From positions 1 through 38,229 of the forward strand of contig JAYUGJ010000046.1 in NCBI GenBank assembly GCA_043738425.1: 38,229 nucleotides of DNA, given 5' to 3'. The notes beneath the pieces are model-generated. The model saw nothing but the letters and a program-made list of their open reading frames with translations, had not been told where the DNA came from and made no database searches. Origin of the DNA: PBB1 sp043738425. Lineage in GTDB: Bacteria > Pseudomonadota > Gammaproteobacteria > Burkholderiales > Burkholderiaceae_C. Every line of letters starts with the position of its first letter. Position 1 is the stretch's first letter. Positions 15,668 to 25,259 of the stretch are shown in pieces. Both the position numbers and the translations under genes were made by a program.

Positions 15668-16460
15668 GCCGCCGCACCGCCAAGCCAGCAGCGCGGCACG
15701 CGCAGCGGTTCCATCTGCGGCGTGGTGGGTTGCCTTCTGCGCCGTTGCGGTGGCGGTGGCAGTGGCGTTCAGCAGCAGCGATGCTGCCGCGCACGCTGGC
15801 GACACCGCAGCTGCAAACCACCCGGCGGTTGCGGGCGTTGCTGCCTCGGCTCAGGCGACGCTGAACACGCCCGCGCTGCCGGTGGTGGCGCGCTACCGCG
15901 TCACGCTGATCGAGCCGGCGGCCACAACACGCGACGCGCAAGACTGGACCTTCGTGCGTGAGGCGAACCGCATCGCCATCGGCAAAGGCAATGTCGAAGA
16001 GCTGTGGCTGCGCGCGCCGAACGGCAGCGTCAGCTTGCAGCGCGTTTTTCACGATGAGCAACGCGTGATCGACTACCCGGCCGGCGAGTTGCGCGCACTC
16101 GGCGTCGCCGCCGACTGGGCCGCGCTGGCCAGCTTTGTCGACCCGCAGGCAGACCGATCGCGCTGCCCTGCTGCCACCAGCGCCAACACCGCCGATCCGG
16201 ATCCGGTCTGCGCGTGGAACGCCGACGCGCAACTGCCTGCCGATTGGACGCAAACGCTGCCGCGCGGTGCGTCGGTGCGCTATGTATTGATCGGCTGGCT
16301 GCGCACCGCACCGCCCGGTTGGCCGCTGCCTGGCGTACGCGGTGCCGACTACCTGCACATCGACGCTGCGGACTTCGGCGACATGCCGTACGACCCCGCA
16401 GTGCGCAAAGCCGAGGCCCTGGACATTCGCGCCGGCTGGCGAGGCTCGCACGGCCATTGA
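15651..16460 (+). CDS. Exported hypothetical protein between phoA and phoD
   Basis: A 269-residue protein with no recognised family. A hydrophobic segment at about residues 24-42 (AWWVAFCAVAVAVAVAF) preceded by Arg residues is a signal peptide or membrane anchor. After an Ala-rich spacer, the mature domain begins at YRVTLIEPA and contains WTFVREANRIAIGKGNVEELW, VSLQRVFHDEQRVIDYPAGEL and a YVLIGW segment. It has four Cys. The gene overlaps the end of phoA by 17 bases and is followed 93 bases later by phoD, so coexpression with both phosphatases is likely. It may act in the envelope on phosphate esters or as a partner of either enzyme, but that is inferred from position only. The start could also lie at a later in-frame codon, because the overlap with phoA is long. 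Confidence 0.65.
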   Translation: MHSAFEPPHRQASSAARAAVPSAAWWVAFCAVAVAVAVAFSSSDAAAHAGDTAAANHPAVAGVAASAQATLNTPALPVVARYRVTLIEPAATTRDAQDWTFVREANRIAIGKGNVEELWLRAPNGSVSLQRVFHDEQRVIDYPAGELRALGVAADWAALASFVDPQADRSRCPAATSANTADPDPVCAWNADAQLPADWTQTLPRGASVRYVLIGWLRTAPPGWPLPGVRGADYLHIDAADFGDMPYDPAVRKAEALDIRAGWRGSHGH

Positions 16461-16553
16461 CCGGCGCGGCGTTCGGCCGCTGCGAATGCGGCAACATCAT
16501 GGCGCGTGAAGCCACTGACTTTCTCAGCGCGCTGCGAAATCTGCCGAGCCACC

Positions 16554-18143
16554 ATGCCCACCACCCGACGCCAGTTTTTGCACACCAGCACGGCCGCCGC
16601 GTTGCTGCCCGGCTGGCCACTCCACGGCGATGCACGCACGCCAATCCGCCGCACCGCGGGCCGCGCCCTGCGCGACCTGCCGCGCTTCGATTTAGGCGTG
16701 GCGTCGGGCCACCCACATGCAAGCGGCATGGTGCTGTGGACGCGGCTCACCGGCGCTGACTTACCCGAACGGGTGGCGGTGCGCTGGGAACTGGCGCACG
16801 ACGCGGCGTTCACGCGCATCGCCGCACGCGGCAGCCACACCGCTCGGGCCGCTTGGGCGCACAGCGTGCACGCCGAGCCGCAGGGCCTGGAGCCGGGCCG
16901 CTGGTATTGGTACCGATTCACCGCGCTCGGCGACCGCAGCATGGTCGGCCGCACGCGCACCGCGCCTGCGGCCGATGCGGCAACCGGCGCATCGGGCGCA
17001 TTGCGCTTCGGCATCGCCAGTTGTCAGCGTTACGACGCCGGCCACTACGCTGCCTGGCGCGATGTGGCGGCGCAGCAGCTCGATCTGGTGATGTTTCTCG
17101 GCGACTACATCTACGAGACCGGCTCGCGGCCCGATGCGCCACGCCGCCACGAAGGCGGTGCCGCACGCACGCTGGCCGACTACCGTGCGCGCTACGCCAC
17201 CTATAAACGTGACCCCTTGCTGCAATCCGCCCACGCCAGCGCGCCGTGGTTGATGGTGTGGGACGACCACGAGGTCGAAAACGACTACGCCGGCTTGCAA
17301 GGCCAGCACCTGTCGGTCGACTTTGCAGCGCAGCGCGCAGCCGCCTACCAGGCGTATTGGGAACACCTGCCGTTTCCGAATTCAGCGCGGCCCCGCTCCG
17401 ACGTGGCCGGTGCTGCGATGCGCATCACCGGCCGACTCGACTGGGGCGGTCTGGCGCGCATACACCTGCTCGACGACCGCCAGTACCGCGACCCGCAGGC
17501 CTGTCCGCGGCCGAACCAAGGCGGCTCGAACACGGTGGCGCTTGCGGACTGTCCAGCGCTGGTGGATGCGCAGCGCAGTTTGTTGGGGCCGGCCCAGGAA
17601 CGTTGGCTGGCCGATGGCTGGGATGCGCAGCGGCCGTGGAATCTGCTCGCCCAACAAACGCTGATGGCGCGCCACAGCTGGACCGATCCGGCCGACAACG
17701 CGGGCACCTACTGGACCGATGGCTGGGACGGCTACGCCGCGTCGCGCAACCGCTTGCTGGGCACGGTGGCGGCGCGTCGGGTGCCCGGCGTGGTGGTGCT
17801 GGGCGGCGATGTGCATTCGAATGTGGTGGCTGACTTGAAGGCCAATTTCGATGTGCTCGGCGCACCCACCGTGGCCACCGAGTTCTGCGGCACCTCGATC
17901 ACCAGCAGCGGCTTGTCGCAAAGCCGCATCGACGCGGCGCGGCCGTTCAATCCGCACATCCACCTGAGCCGCGGCGACCAGCGCGGCTGGATGCAGTTCA
18001 CGCTGAATGCAGATACGTTGAGCGTCGCACTGCGGGTAGTGGGCGATGTGAGCGATGCGGCCAGCGCGGTACACACCGCGGCCAGTTTTGTGGTCGACGC
18101 CAGGCAGCCCGGCGCGCAAATCGACACCAAAGAGGCGACATGA
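16554..18143 (+). CDS. phoD: Alkaline phosphatase D, Tat-exported
   Basis: A PhoD-family phosphodiesterase/alkaline phosphatase of 529 residues. The N-terminus from the ATG at 16554 is a twin-arginine signal (TTRRQFLHTSTAAALLPG), as expected for this family, whose metal cofactor is loaded before export. An N-terminal Fn3-like domain (about 45-150: FDLGVASGHP, VLWTRL, ARWYWYRF-like segment) precedes the catalytic core with GIASCQRYDAGHY, MFLGDYIYE, VWDDHEVENDY, the LARHSWT-like region and VLGGDVHSNVVAD. These are the calcium/iron ligand motifs of PhoD. A GTG at 16506 would extend the protein upstream of the Tat motif and is rejected. PhoA upstream uses the Sec route, so the cluster covers two export paths. 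Confidence 0.92.
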   Translation: MPTTRRQFLHTSTAAALLPGWPLHGDARTPIRRTAGRALRDLPRFDLGVASGHPHASGMVLWTRLTGADLPERVAVRWELAHDAAFTRIAARGSHTARAAWAHSVHAEPQGLEPGRWYWYRFTALGDRSMVGRTRTAPAADAATGASGALRFGIASCQRYDAGHYAAWRDVAAQQLDLVMFLGDYIYETGSRPDAPRRHEGGAARTLADYRARYATYKRDPLLQSAHASAPWLMVWDDHEVENDYAGLQGQHLSVDFAAQRAAAYQAYWEHLPFPNSARPRSDVAGAAMRITGRLDWGGLARIHLLDDRQYRDPQACPRPNQGGSNTVALADCPALVDAQRSLLGPAQERWLADGWDAQRPWNLLAQQTLMARHSWTDPADNAGTYWTDGWDGYAASRNRLLGTVAARRVPGVVVLGGDVHSNVVADLKANFDVLGAPTVATEFCGTSITSSGLSQSRIDAARPFNPHIHLSRGDQRGWMQFTLNADTLSVALRVVGDVSDAASAVHTAASFVVDARQPGAQIDTKEAT

Positions 18144-18175
18144 AAGACGTGGCGTGACAACAAAGCACCAGCCGT

Positions 18176-18294
18176 GACGCAAGCGATGCCGCAAGCCAAG
18201 CGGTGGCGCAAGCCAAGTGATGCAGGAAGCCAAGTGATGCGGGCAGCCAAGTGATGCGGGCAGCCACTTGATGAGGGCAGCCACATGATGCGCT
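18176..18294 (+). repeat. 17-bp tandem repeat, about seven copies, ending in a start codon
   Basis: Seven consecutive 17-bp units, consensus MAGCCAAGTGATGCGGG. The first two are diverged and the middle three nearly identical. Units begin at 18176, 18193, 18210, 18227, 18244, 18261 and 18278. The last copy contains the ATGATG start of the membrane protein at 18285. Seventeen is not a multiple of three, so the array is not a coding repeat. Each unit has GTGATG or a variant of it, in rotating frames. Confidence 0.85.
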
Positions 18295-18764
18295 GGCTGC
18301 GCAACGCGCTCAGCTTGCTGCTGGCACTCGTCATCCTGTTTGAAGAATGGGGTTGGCGGCCGCTGCAAGCCGCACTGGGCCGATTGGCCCGCCTGCCGCC
18401 GCTGGCCTGGCTGGAAGCGCAGTTGATCAAGCTGCCGCCGTATGCCGCACTGGCAGTGTTTGTGGTGCCGGGCGTGGCGCTGCTGCCAGTCAAGCTGGCC
18501 GCGCTGGCGCTGATTGCGCAAGGGCACGCCGCGTTGGGCCTGGTGGTCATCGTGGTCGCCAAGCTGGTCGGCACCGCGCTGGTGGCGCGGCTGTTTTCGC
18601 TGCTGCAACCCGCGCTGCTGCAACTCGGCTGGTTTGCCCGCGGCTACGCCCGCTGGACCGTGTGGAAAGACGCGCTGCTGGCCCGCGTGCGTGCCTCGAC
18701 CGCATGGCAGTGGGCGGGGCGGGTCAAGCGTCGGATGCTGGCGGCTATTCGGCCCGGCCGATGA
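18285..18764 (+). CDS. Small membrane protein, unknown function
   Basis: A 159-residue protein with two to three membrane segments: an N-terminal one (LRNALSLLLALVILFEEWGW), a Pro-flanked pair around YAALAVFVVPGVALLPVKLAALALIAQG and HAALGLVVIVVAKLVGTALVAR. A basic, amphipathic C-terminal region follows (WKDALLARVRAST to VKRRMLAAIRPGR), probably cytoplasmic. I recognise the general pattern from uncharacterised proteobacterial membrane proteins but no named domain. It follows phoD by 141 bases that are mostly a 17-bp tandem repeat, and that repeat supplies the start codon. There is no normal Shine-Dalgarno sequence; GAGGGCAG about 12 bases upstream is the only purine-rich stretch. It is unknown whether it belongs with the phosphatase genes. 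Confidence 0.7.
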   Translation: MMRWLRNALSLLLALVILFEEWGWRPLQAALGRLARLPPLAWLEAQLIKLPPYAALAVFVVPGVALLPVKLAALALIAQGHAALGLVVIVVAKLVGTALVARLFSLLQPALLQLGWFARGYARWTVWKDALLARVRASTAWQWAGRVKRRMLAAIRPGR

Positions 18765-19022
18765 CCGCGCGTCAGGCAGCAAGGCGCGCCGCACCCCGCA
18801 TTCGCGGGGGCCGCCGCGGTGCGTTGTGGCATGCGCACGGTCTGGGCGTTTTGCAGTGGGTGAGGCCCCGAACTGGCGCGGTTTGCGCTGTCTATTCGCC
18901 GTCACAATGCCAACCCCACTGTGAATCAGCGTTTGATGTGGTATTTGGCGAGCCCCGGCGGCCGATGCGATTCGATGGGTCTCGCCCAATACCGATTTTT
19001 TACAACCTTGACCGGAGATTCG

Positions 19023-20906
19023 ATGAACCCAACCGCAAAGGCAGTGCCAGTGGCCCAGCACCACAACCTGCCCATCGACCTGACACATGCGCGCCTGCAA
19101 ACCTGGGTGGCCGAGATTGCCGCGCTGACCGAAGCCGCCGATGTGTACTGGTGCGACGGCAGCCAAGCCGAATACGACCGCTTGTGCGCGCACCTGGTCG
19201 CCGCCGGCACGATGAAGAAATTGAACCCTGAGCTGCGCCCGAACAGCTACCTCGCCACCAGCGACCCGAGCGATGTGGCCCGCGTCGAAGACCGCACCTA
19301 CATCTGCAGCAAAAACAAGGAAGACGCCGGCCCAACCAACAACTGGATGGCTCCGGCCGACATGCGCGTGCTGCTGCAAACCGGCTCGGCCACGCAAACC
19401 GCGCTGTTCGCCGGCGCGATGCGCGGCCGCCGTATGTATGTGGTGCCGTTCTCGATGGGCCCGCTGGGCTCGCACATCTCGCACATCGGTGTCGAGTTGA
19501 CCGACAGCCCGTACGTGGCGGTGAGCATGCGCACCATGACGCGCATGGGCACCGCGGCACTCAAGGTGCTGGGCAGCAACGGCGATTACGTGCCGTGCGT
19601 CCACACCGTGGGCGCGCCGCTCGAAGCCGGTCAAAAAGACGTGGCATGGCCATGCAGCGACACCAAGTACATCGTGCACTACCCGGAAACCCGTGAGATC
19701 TGGAGCTACGGCTCAGGCTATGGCGGCAACGCGCTGCTCGGCAAAAAATGCTTTGCACTGCGCATTGCATCGACCATGGGCCGCGACCAGGGCTGGCTGG
19801 CCGAACACATGCTGGTGCTCGGCGTCACCTCGCCGAAAGGTAGGAAATACCACGTGGCAGCCGCGTTCCCGAGTGCCTGTGGCAAAACCAACTTCGCGAT
19901 GCTGGTGCCGCCGGAAGGTTTCGCGGGCTGGAAAGTCACCACCATCGGCGACGACATCGCGTGGATCAAACCCGGTGCCGACGGCCGCATGTACGCCATC
20001 AACCCCGAGGCGGGTTACTTCGGCGTGGCACCGGGCACCAACTACAAAACCAACCCGAACTGCATGGACTCGCTGAAAGGCGATGTGGTCTACACCAACG
20101 TCGGCCTGACCGACGACGGCGATGTGTGGTGGGAAGGCATGACCGACACGCCGCCGGCGCACCTGATCGACTGGCAAGGCAAAAACTGGACGCCAGCCAT
20201 CGCCAAAGAAACCGGCGCCAAAGCCGCCCACCCGAATGCGCGCTTCACCGTCGCCGCCACCAACAACCCGGTGCTCGACCCCGAGTGGGACAACGCCGCC
20301 GGCGTGCCGCTCGATGCGTTCATCTTCGGCGGCCGCCGCTCGACCACCGTGCCATTGGCCACCGAGGCGCGCACCTGGGTCGAAGGCGTCTACATGGCCG
20401 CCACCATGGGCAGTGAAACCACCGCAGCTGCCGCGGGCCAACAGGGCATCGTGCGTCGCGATCCGTTCGCAATGCTGCCATTTGCCGGCTACAACATGGC
20501 CGACCACTTTCAGCACTGGTTGAACATCGGCGACAAGCTCGCCGCCACCGGTGCCAAGCTGCCCGCCATCTTCTGCGTCAACTGGTTCCGCAAAGGCGAC
20601 GATGGCAAATTCGTCTGGCCCGGCTACGGCGAAAACATGCGCGTACTCGAATGGATGATCGGCCGCATCGAAGGCACTGCCGGCGGCACTGAAAACGCGT
20701 TCGGCATCAGCCCCCGCTACGACGACCTGCGCTGGGACAGCATGCCGTTCACCCGCGAACAATTCGCCAGCGTGATCGGCATCGACCCCGCCGCCTGGAA
20801 ACAAGAACTGACGCTGCACGCCGAGCTGTTCAAACAACTCGCCTACCACCTGCCCCGCGAGCTGCCAGCCACCATGCTGCAAATCGAAAAGCGGCTGGCG
20901 GCCTAA
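19023..20906 (+). CDS. pckG: Phosphoenolpyruvate carboxykinase (GTP)
   Basis: GTP-dependent PEP carboxykinase, 627 residues, converting oxaloacetate and GTP to PEP, GDP and CO2 for gluconeogenesis. The sequence shows SKNKEDAGPTNNWM (PEP/oxaloacetate site), the kinase-1a loop FPSACGKTNFAML (the GTP-type SACGKTN motif), the metal-site segment GDDIAWIKPG and the C-terminal RKGDDGKFVWPGYGENMRVLEW typical of GTP enzymes. The start at 19023 has GGAG eight bases upstream and gives the normal N-terminus. Earlier in-frame ATGs from 18921 add a stretch without family similarity. A strong terminator follows. The 258 bases before it hold no gene I can support. Confidence 0.96.
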   Translation: MNPTAKAVPVAQHHNLPIDLTHARLQTWVAEIAALTEAADVYWCDGSQAEYDRLCAHLVAAGTMKKLNPELRPNSYLATSDPSDVARVEDRTYICSKNKEDAGPTNNWMAPADMRVLLQTGSATQTALFAGAMRGRRMYVVPFSMGPLGSHISHIGVELTDSPYVAVSMRTMTRMGTAALKVLGSNGDYVPCVHTVGAPLEAGQKDVAWPCSDTKYIVHYPETREIWSYGSGYGGNALLGKKCFALRIASTMGRDQGWLAEHMLVLGVTSPKGRKYHVAAAFPSACGKTNFAMLVPPEGFAGWKVTTIGDDIAWIKPGADGRMYAINPEAGYFGVAPGTNYKTNPNCMDSLKGDVVYTNVGLTDDGDVWWEGMTDTPPAHLIDWQGKNWTPAIAKETGAKAAHPNARFTVAATNNPVLDPEWDNAAGVPLDAFIFGGRRSTTVPLATEARTWVEGVYMAATMGSETTAAAAGQQGIVRRDPFAMLPFAGYNMADHFQHWLNIGDKLAATGAKLPAIFCVNWFRKGDDGKFVWPGYGENMRVLEWMIGRIEGTAGGTENAFGISPRYDDLRWDSMPFTREQFASVIGIDPAAWKQELTLHAELFKQLAYHLPRELPATMLQIEKRLAA

Positions 20907-20926
20907 ATCCACCGGCTTCACCAACG

Positions 20927-20958
20927 AAAAGGGCAGCGCGCAAACGCTGCCCTTTTTT
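20927..20958 (+). terminator. Rho-independent terminator after pckG
   Basis: A 12-base stem (aaaagggcagcg / cgctgccctttt) with a short cgcaaa-type loop and a run of six T starts 20 bases after the pckG stop. It has the classic form and is the clearest terminator in the window. Confidence 0.93.
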
Positions 20959-21004
20959 GCTGTTCTGCATGATTGCAAATCACAGGTGCCAGGTGTTTAA
21001 GTCG

Positions 21005-21120
21005 CCCTGAGGGAGAGGCCACCACTTCATCCTCTCTCCCTGCGGGAAACAGTTAGGGTCCCTGCGGGAGAGGCCACCACTTCATCCCCTCTCCCTGCGG
21101 GAGAGGGTTAGGGTGAGGGC
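21005..21120 (+). repeat. REP-like element with a 49-bp direct duplication
   Basis: Two 49-bp copies (21011-21059 and 21066-21114, about 45 of 49 bases identical) each contain gggagaggccaccacttcat, then ctccctgcggga and gttagggt. The ctccctgcgggag part folds as a short hairpin. The sequence type ccctctcccgcgggagagggttagggtgaggg recurs at 32415-32537, so it is a dispersed, extragenic, REP-like repeat. No gene lies in this stretch. Confidence 0.75.
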
Positions 21121-21217
21121 CACGCATGCAGCCAGTGGTTCGATGCACCGCATTTAGGCTCGGGCGTCACCGGTCATTTTTTGAGTCTTGCAGACCTGCT
21201 GACTTGCGATGCAGCCC

Positions 21218-21659
21218 GCCGGGTTTCGGCCCGGCTGCCAAGTAACTTTTTTCTGTGGGCCCAGAAAAGAAGTCACCAAAAAAGAGGGCCCCAACACCAG
21301 CTGATTTGGCTGTCACGCTGCGGCTGCACACCGACCTCGGCGGCTCAGGCACGAGAACAGTCGCCTTGCTACCGCATCGGTTTCCTCGCTAACGTTCAGC
21401 CGCTTGTTGTCGCCACAGCTCGGCCGCTGGCCATCGCCGCGATGAACCACAGGTTCGAGCCGTGACCGAACATTGGTGCTCCCTTTTAGCGAGGAAACCG
21501 ACGCGGTAGCAAGGTGCGTATTCGGTGCCTGAGCGGCAGGCAAGAGGCCTGTAGCCGCAGCGAACAAACCAAATCGGCTGGTGTTCAGGTCCTTTGTTTT
21601 GGTGACGTTTATTTGGACCAGCAAATAAAAGTTACCCGCCCGCCGGGGCGGAACCCGGC
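21218..21659. repeat. Large imperfect inverted repeat, arms of about 175 bp
   Basis: Left arm 21218-21392 and right arm 21486-21659 are reverse complements with many matches along their full length: GCCGGGTT at the outer ends, AAGTAACTTTT / AAAAGTTAC, GTCACCAAAA / TTTTGGTGAC, ACACCAGC / GCTGGTGT with GATTTGG / CCAAATC, GCTCAGGCAC / GTGCCTGAGC, and CTTGCTACCGC / GCGGTAGCAAG with TCGGTTTCCTCGCTAA / TTAGCGAGGAAACCGA at the inner ends. A 93-bp spacer separates them. This looks like two inverted copies of one dispersed repeat. Open frames across it are not typical genes. It lies in the 830-base gene-free gap between pckG and uvrD. Beyond this, the REP-like element and the pckG terminator, nothing else is seen in the gap. 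Confidence 0.8.
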
Positions 21660-21736
21660 GCAGTGCACCGATAAGCATCCAGCTAAAACCCAGCGCATCA
21701 AAAAGCCGACAGCAAGTCAAAAAAAAGAGACCCCCC

Positions 21737-24280
<2,544 letters not shown>

Positions 24281-24342
24281 CGCTTAATTTTAGGAGGGCC
24301 TCAAGCGGCAGGCGGTGCGTCCGTGAACGGGTCAGGCGCCAA

Positions 24343-24752
24343 CTAAAGCCGCACCCGACTGGTGGTCCAGGTGGCCACGCCAGTTCCGAAAAAGTCGGCG
24401 TCTTCGGTCCACACCGGACAACCCATCCACAGGGCGCAGGCAAGCGCGGGCCAGTCGTCCGGATCCCGCTCGCCAATACGTGCCACGGCCTGCCGCTCAA
24501 GATGCTGGTAGAGCCCAGCGTCAGCTGGGCGAACCACAGCTTCAAGCGCGTTCAACACGGTAAGCCCCACCGCACCGCTCACCCCGCGTTTCTCAAGCAA
24601 CCCGGGGAGGTGCTCACGCGCCTCTGCATAGGCCGTCTCAGGAGCAAAAAAAGCACGTTTGCAGCATGGTCGGTAATCAGTTGGCGCACGCGCTGGCCGA
24701 GCACCGCGCGAATCAGAATGTTGGCGTCGAGGACGATGGCGCGCTGCGTCAT
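24343..24752 (-). pseudogene. PIN-domain toxin (VapC-like), frame broken at a T-run
   Basis: A PIN-fold endoribonuclease toxin split over two frames. The first half, from the ATG at 24752, reads MTQRAIVLDANILIRAVLG with the first catalytic Asp. After HAANVLF the frame runs into a stop. The second half, in the next frame, continues APETAYAEAREHLPGLLEK and ends with ERDPDDWPALACAL and WTEDADFFGTG, carrying the other acidic residues. The break is at seven T (minus strand, 24652-24646). One more T, or a -1 slip on the in-frame heptamer T TTT TTG at 24651-24645, joins the halves perfectly. So this is a one-base deletion, a sequencing error, phase variation or programmed frameshifting. Apart from the break the domain looks complete. 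It lies 43 bases after its antitoxin. Confidence 0.75.
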
Positions 24753-24795
24753 TTCGTCCGGCCCCTGCAACCGATGCGAACCGCGTCGGTGCGGT

Positions 24796-25080
24796 TCACA
24801 CCGACTCGCGCGCGATCCGTTTGCTGGTTGCGGCAGCTTTGCGGGCGGCTTTGGAATCGGCGGCCACCGCGTCGACGTCTACCGACTTGGCCGCCAACAA
24901 GCGATCGAGTTCAGCTGCCGCCTTCTTCAGCGCGGCAACGTCGGCTTCGGGCTGGCGATGCGTTGGAATGAAAAAACCCACCGTCTGACCGTGGCGGGTG
25001 ACGGTGACTGGGGTGTCCGAGGCAATAAATTCGGCCAAGCCGGACCGAAATTCGCGGATGCCGACTTTGTGGGTTTCCAT
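24796..25080 (-). CDS. Phd/YefM-family antitoxin
   Basis: A 94-residue antitoxin of the Phd/YefM type, which binds its own promoter through the N-terminal half and neutralises the partner toxin with the C-terminal half. The N-terminus METHKVGIREFRSGLAEFI then TPVTVTRHGQTVGFF is the typical fold signature. The C-terminal part is a charged, Ala/Lys-rich helix that would wrap the PIN toxin encoded just downstream. The ATG at 25080 has a good AGGAGC site seven bases upstream; the longer open frame to 25182 is leader. A TGTACA-centred palindrome 55-60 bases upstream is a plausible operator. Pairing a Phd-type antitoxin with a PIN toxin is common. Confidence 0.85.
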   Translation of the reverse strand: METHKVGIREFRSGLAEFIASDTPVTVTRHGQTVGFFIPTHRQPEADVAALKKAAAELDRLLAAKSVDVDAVAADSKAARKAAATSKRIARESV

Positions 25081-25134
25081 AGCGTGCTCCTGATTGCGCA
25101 GCCGCGATGACGGGCTGGAGTTATTGTGCATCAC

Positions 25135-25149
25135 TGTGTACACAAGTAC
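25135..25149 (-). promoter_or_regulatory. Possible antitoxin operator, TGTACA core
   Basis: A perfect 10-base palindrome TGTGTACACA (25135-25144) is followed by a second GTAC (25146-25149). TGTACA is the core recognised by YefM-type antitoxins. It lies upstream of the antitoxin start on the minus strand, where self-repression would act. It also lies 110 bases before valS on the plus strand. This is inferred from the motif only. Confidence 0.45.
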
Positions 25150-25259
25150 GTTGTTTTGCGCCATCCCGGCGCTGTAGCCCACCTAGAATTCGAGCTTTTG
25201 ATTTCGAATGCTTTTCGAATTTCGGTGCACTAATTCATCGCACCCACACCGGTATCCCC

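Noticed and set aside
18921..19022. N-terminal extension of PEP carboxykinase
   Set aside because: The extra 34 codons have no family similarity; the ATG at 19023 has a ribosome site and normal N-terminus.
17382..19679. Minus-strand open frame of 765 codons across phoD, the 17-bp repeats and pckG
   Set aside because: It is a shadow of three plus-strand genes; no domain or motif is visible and it runs through the tandem repeat.
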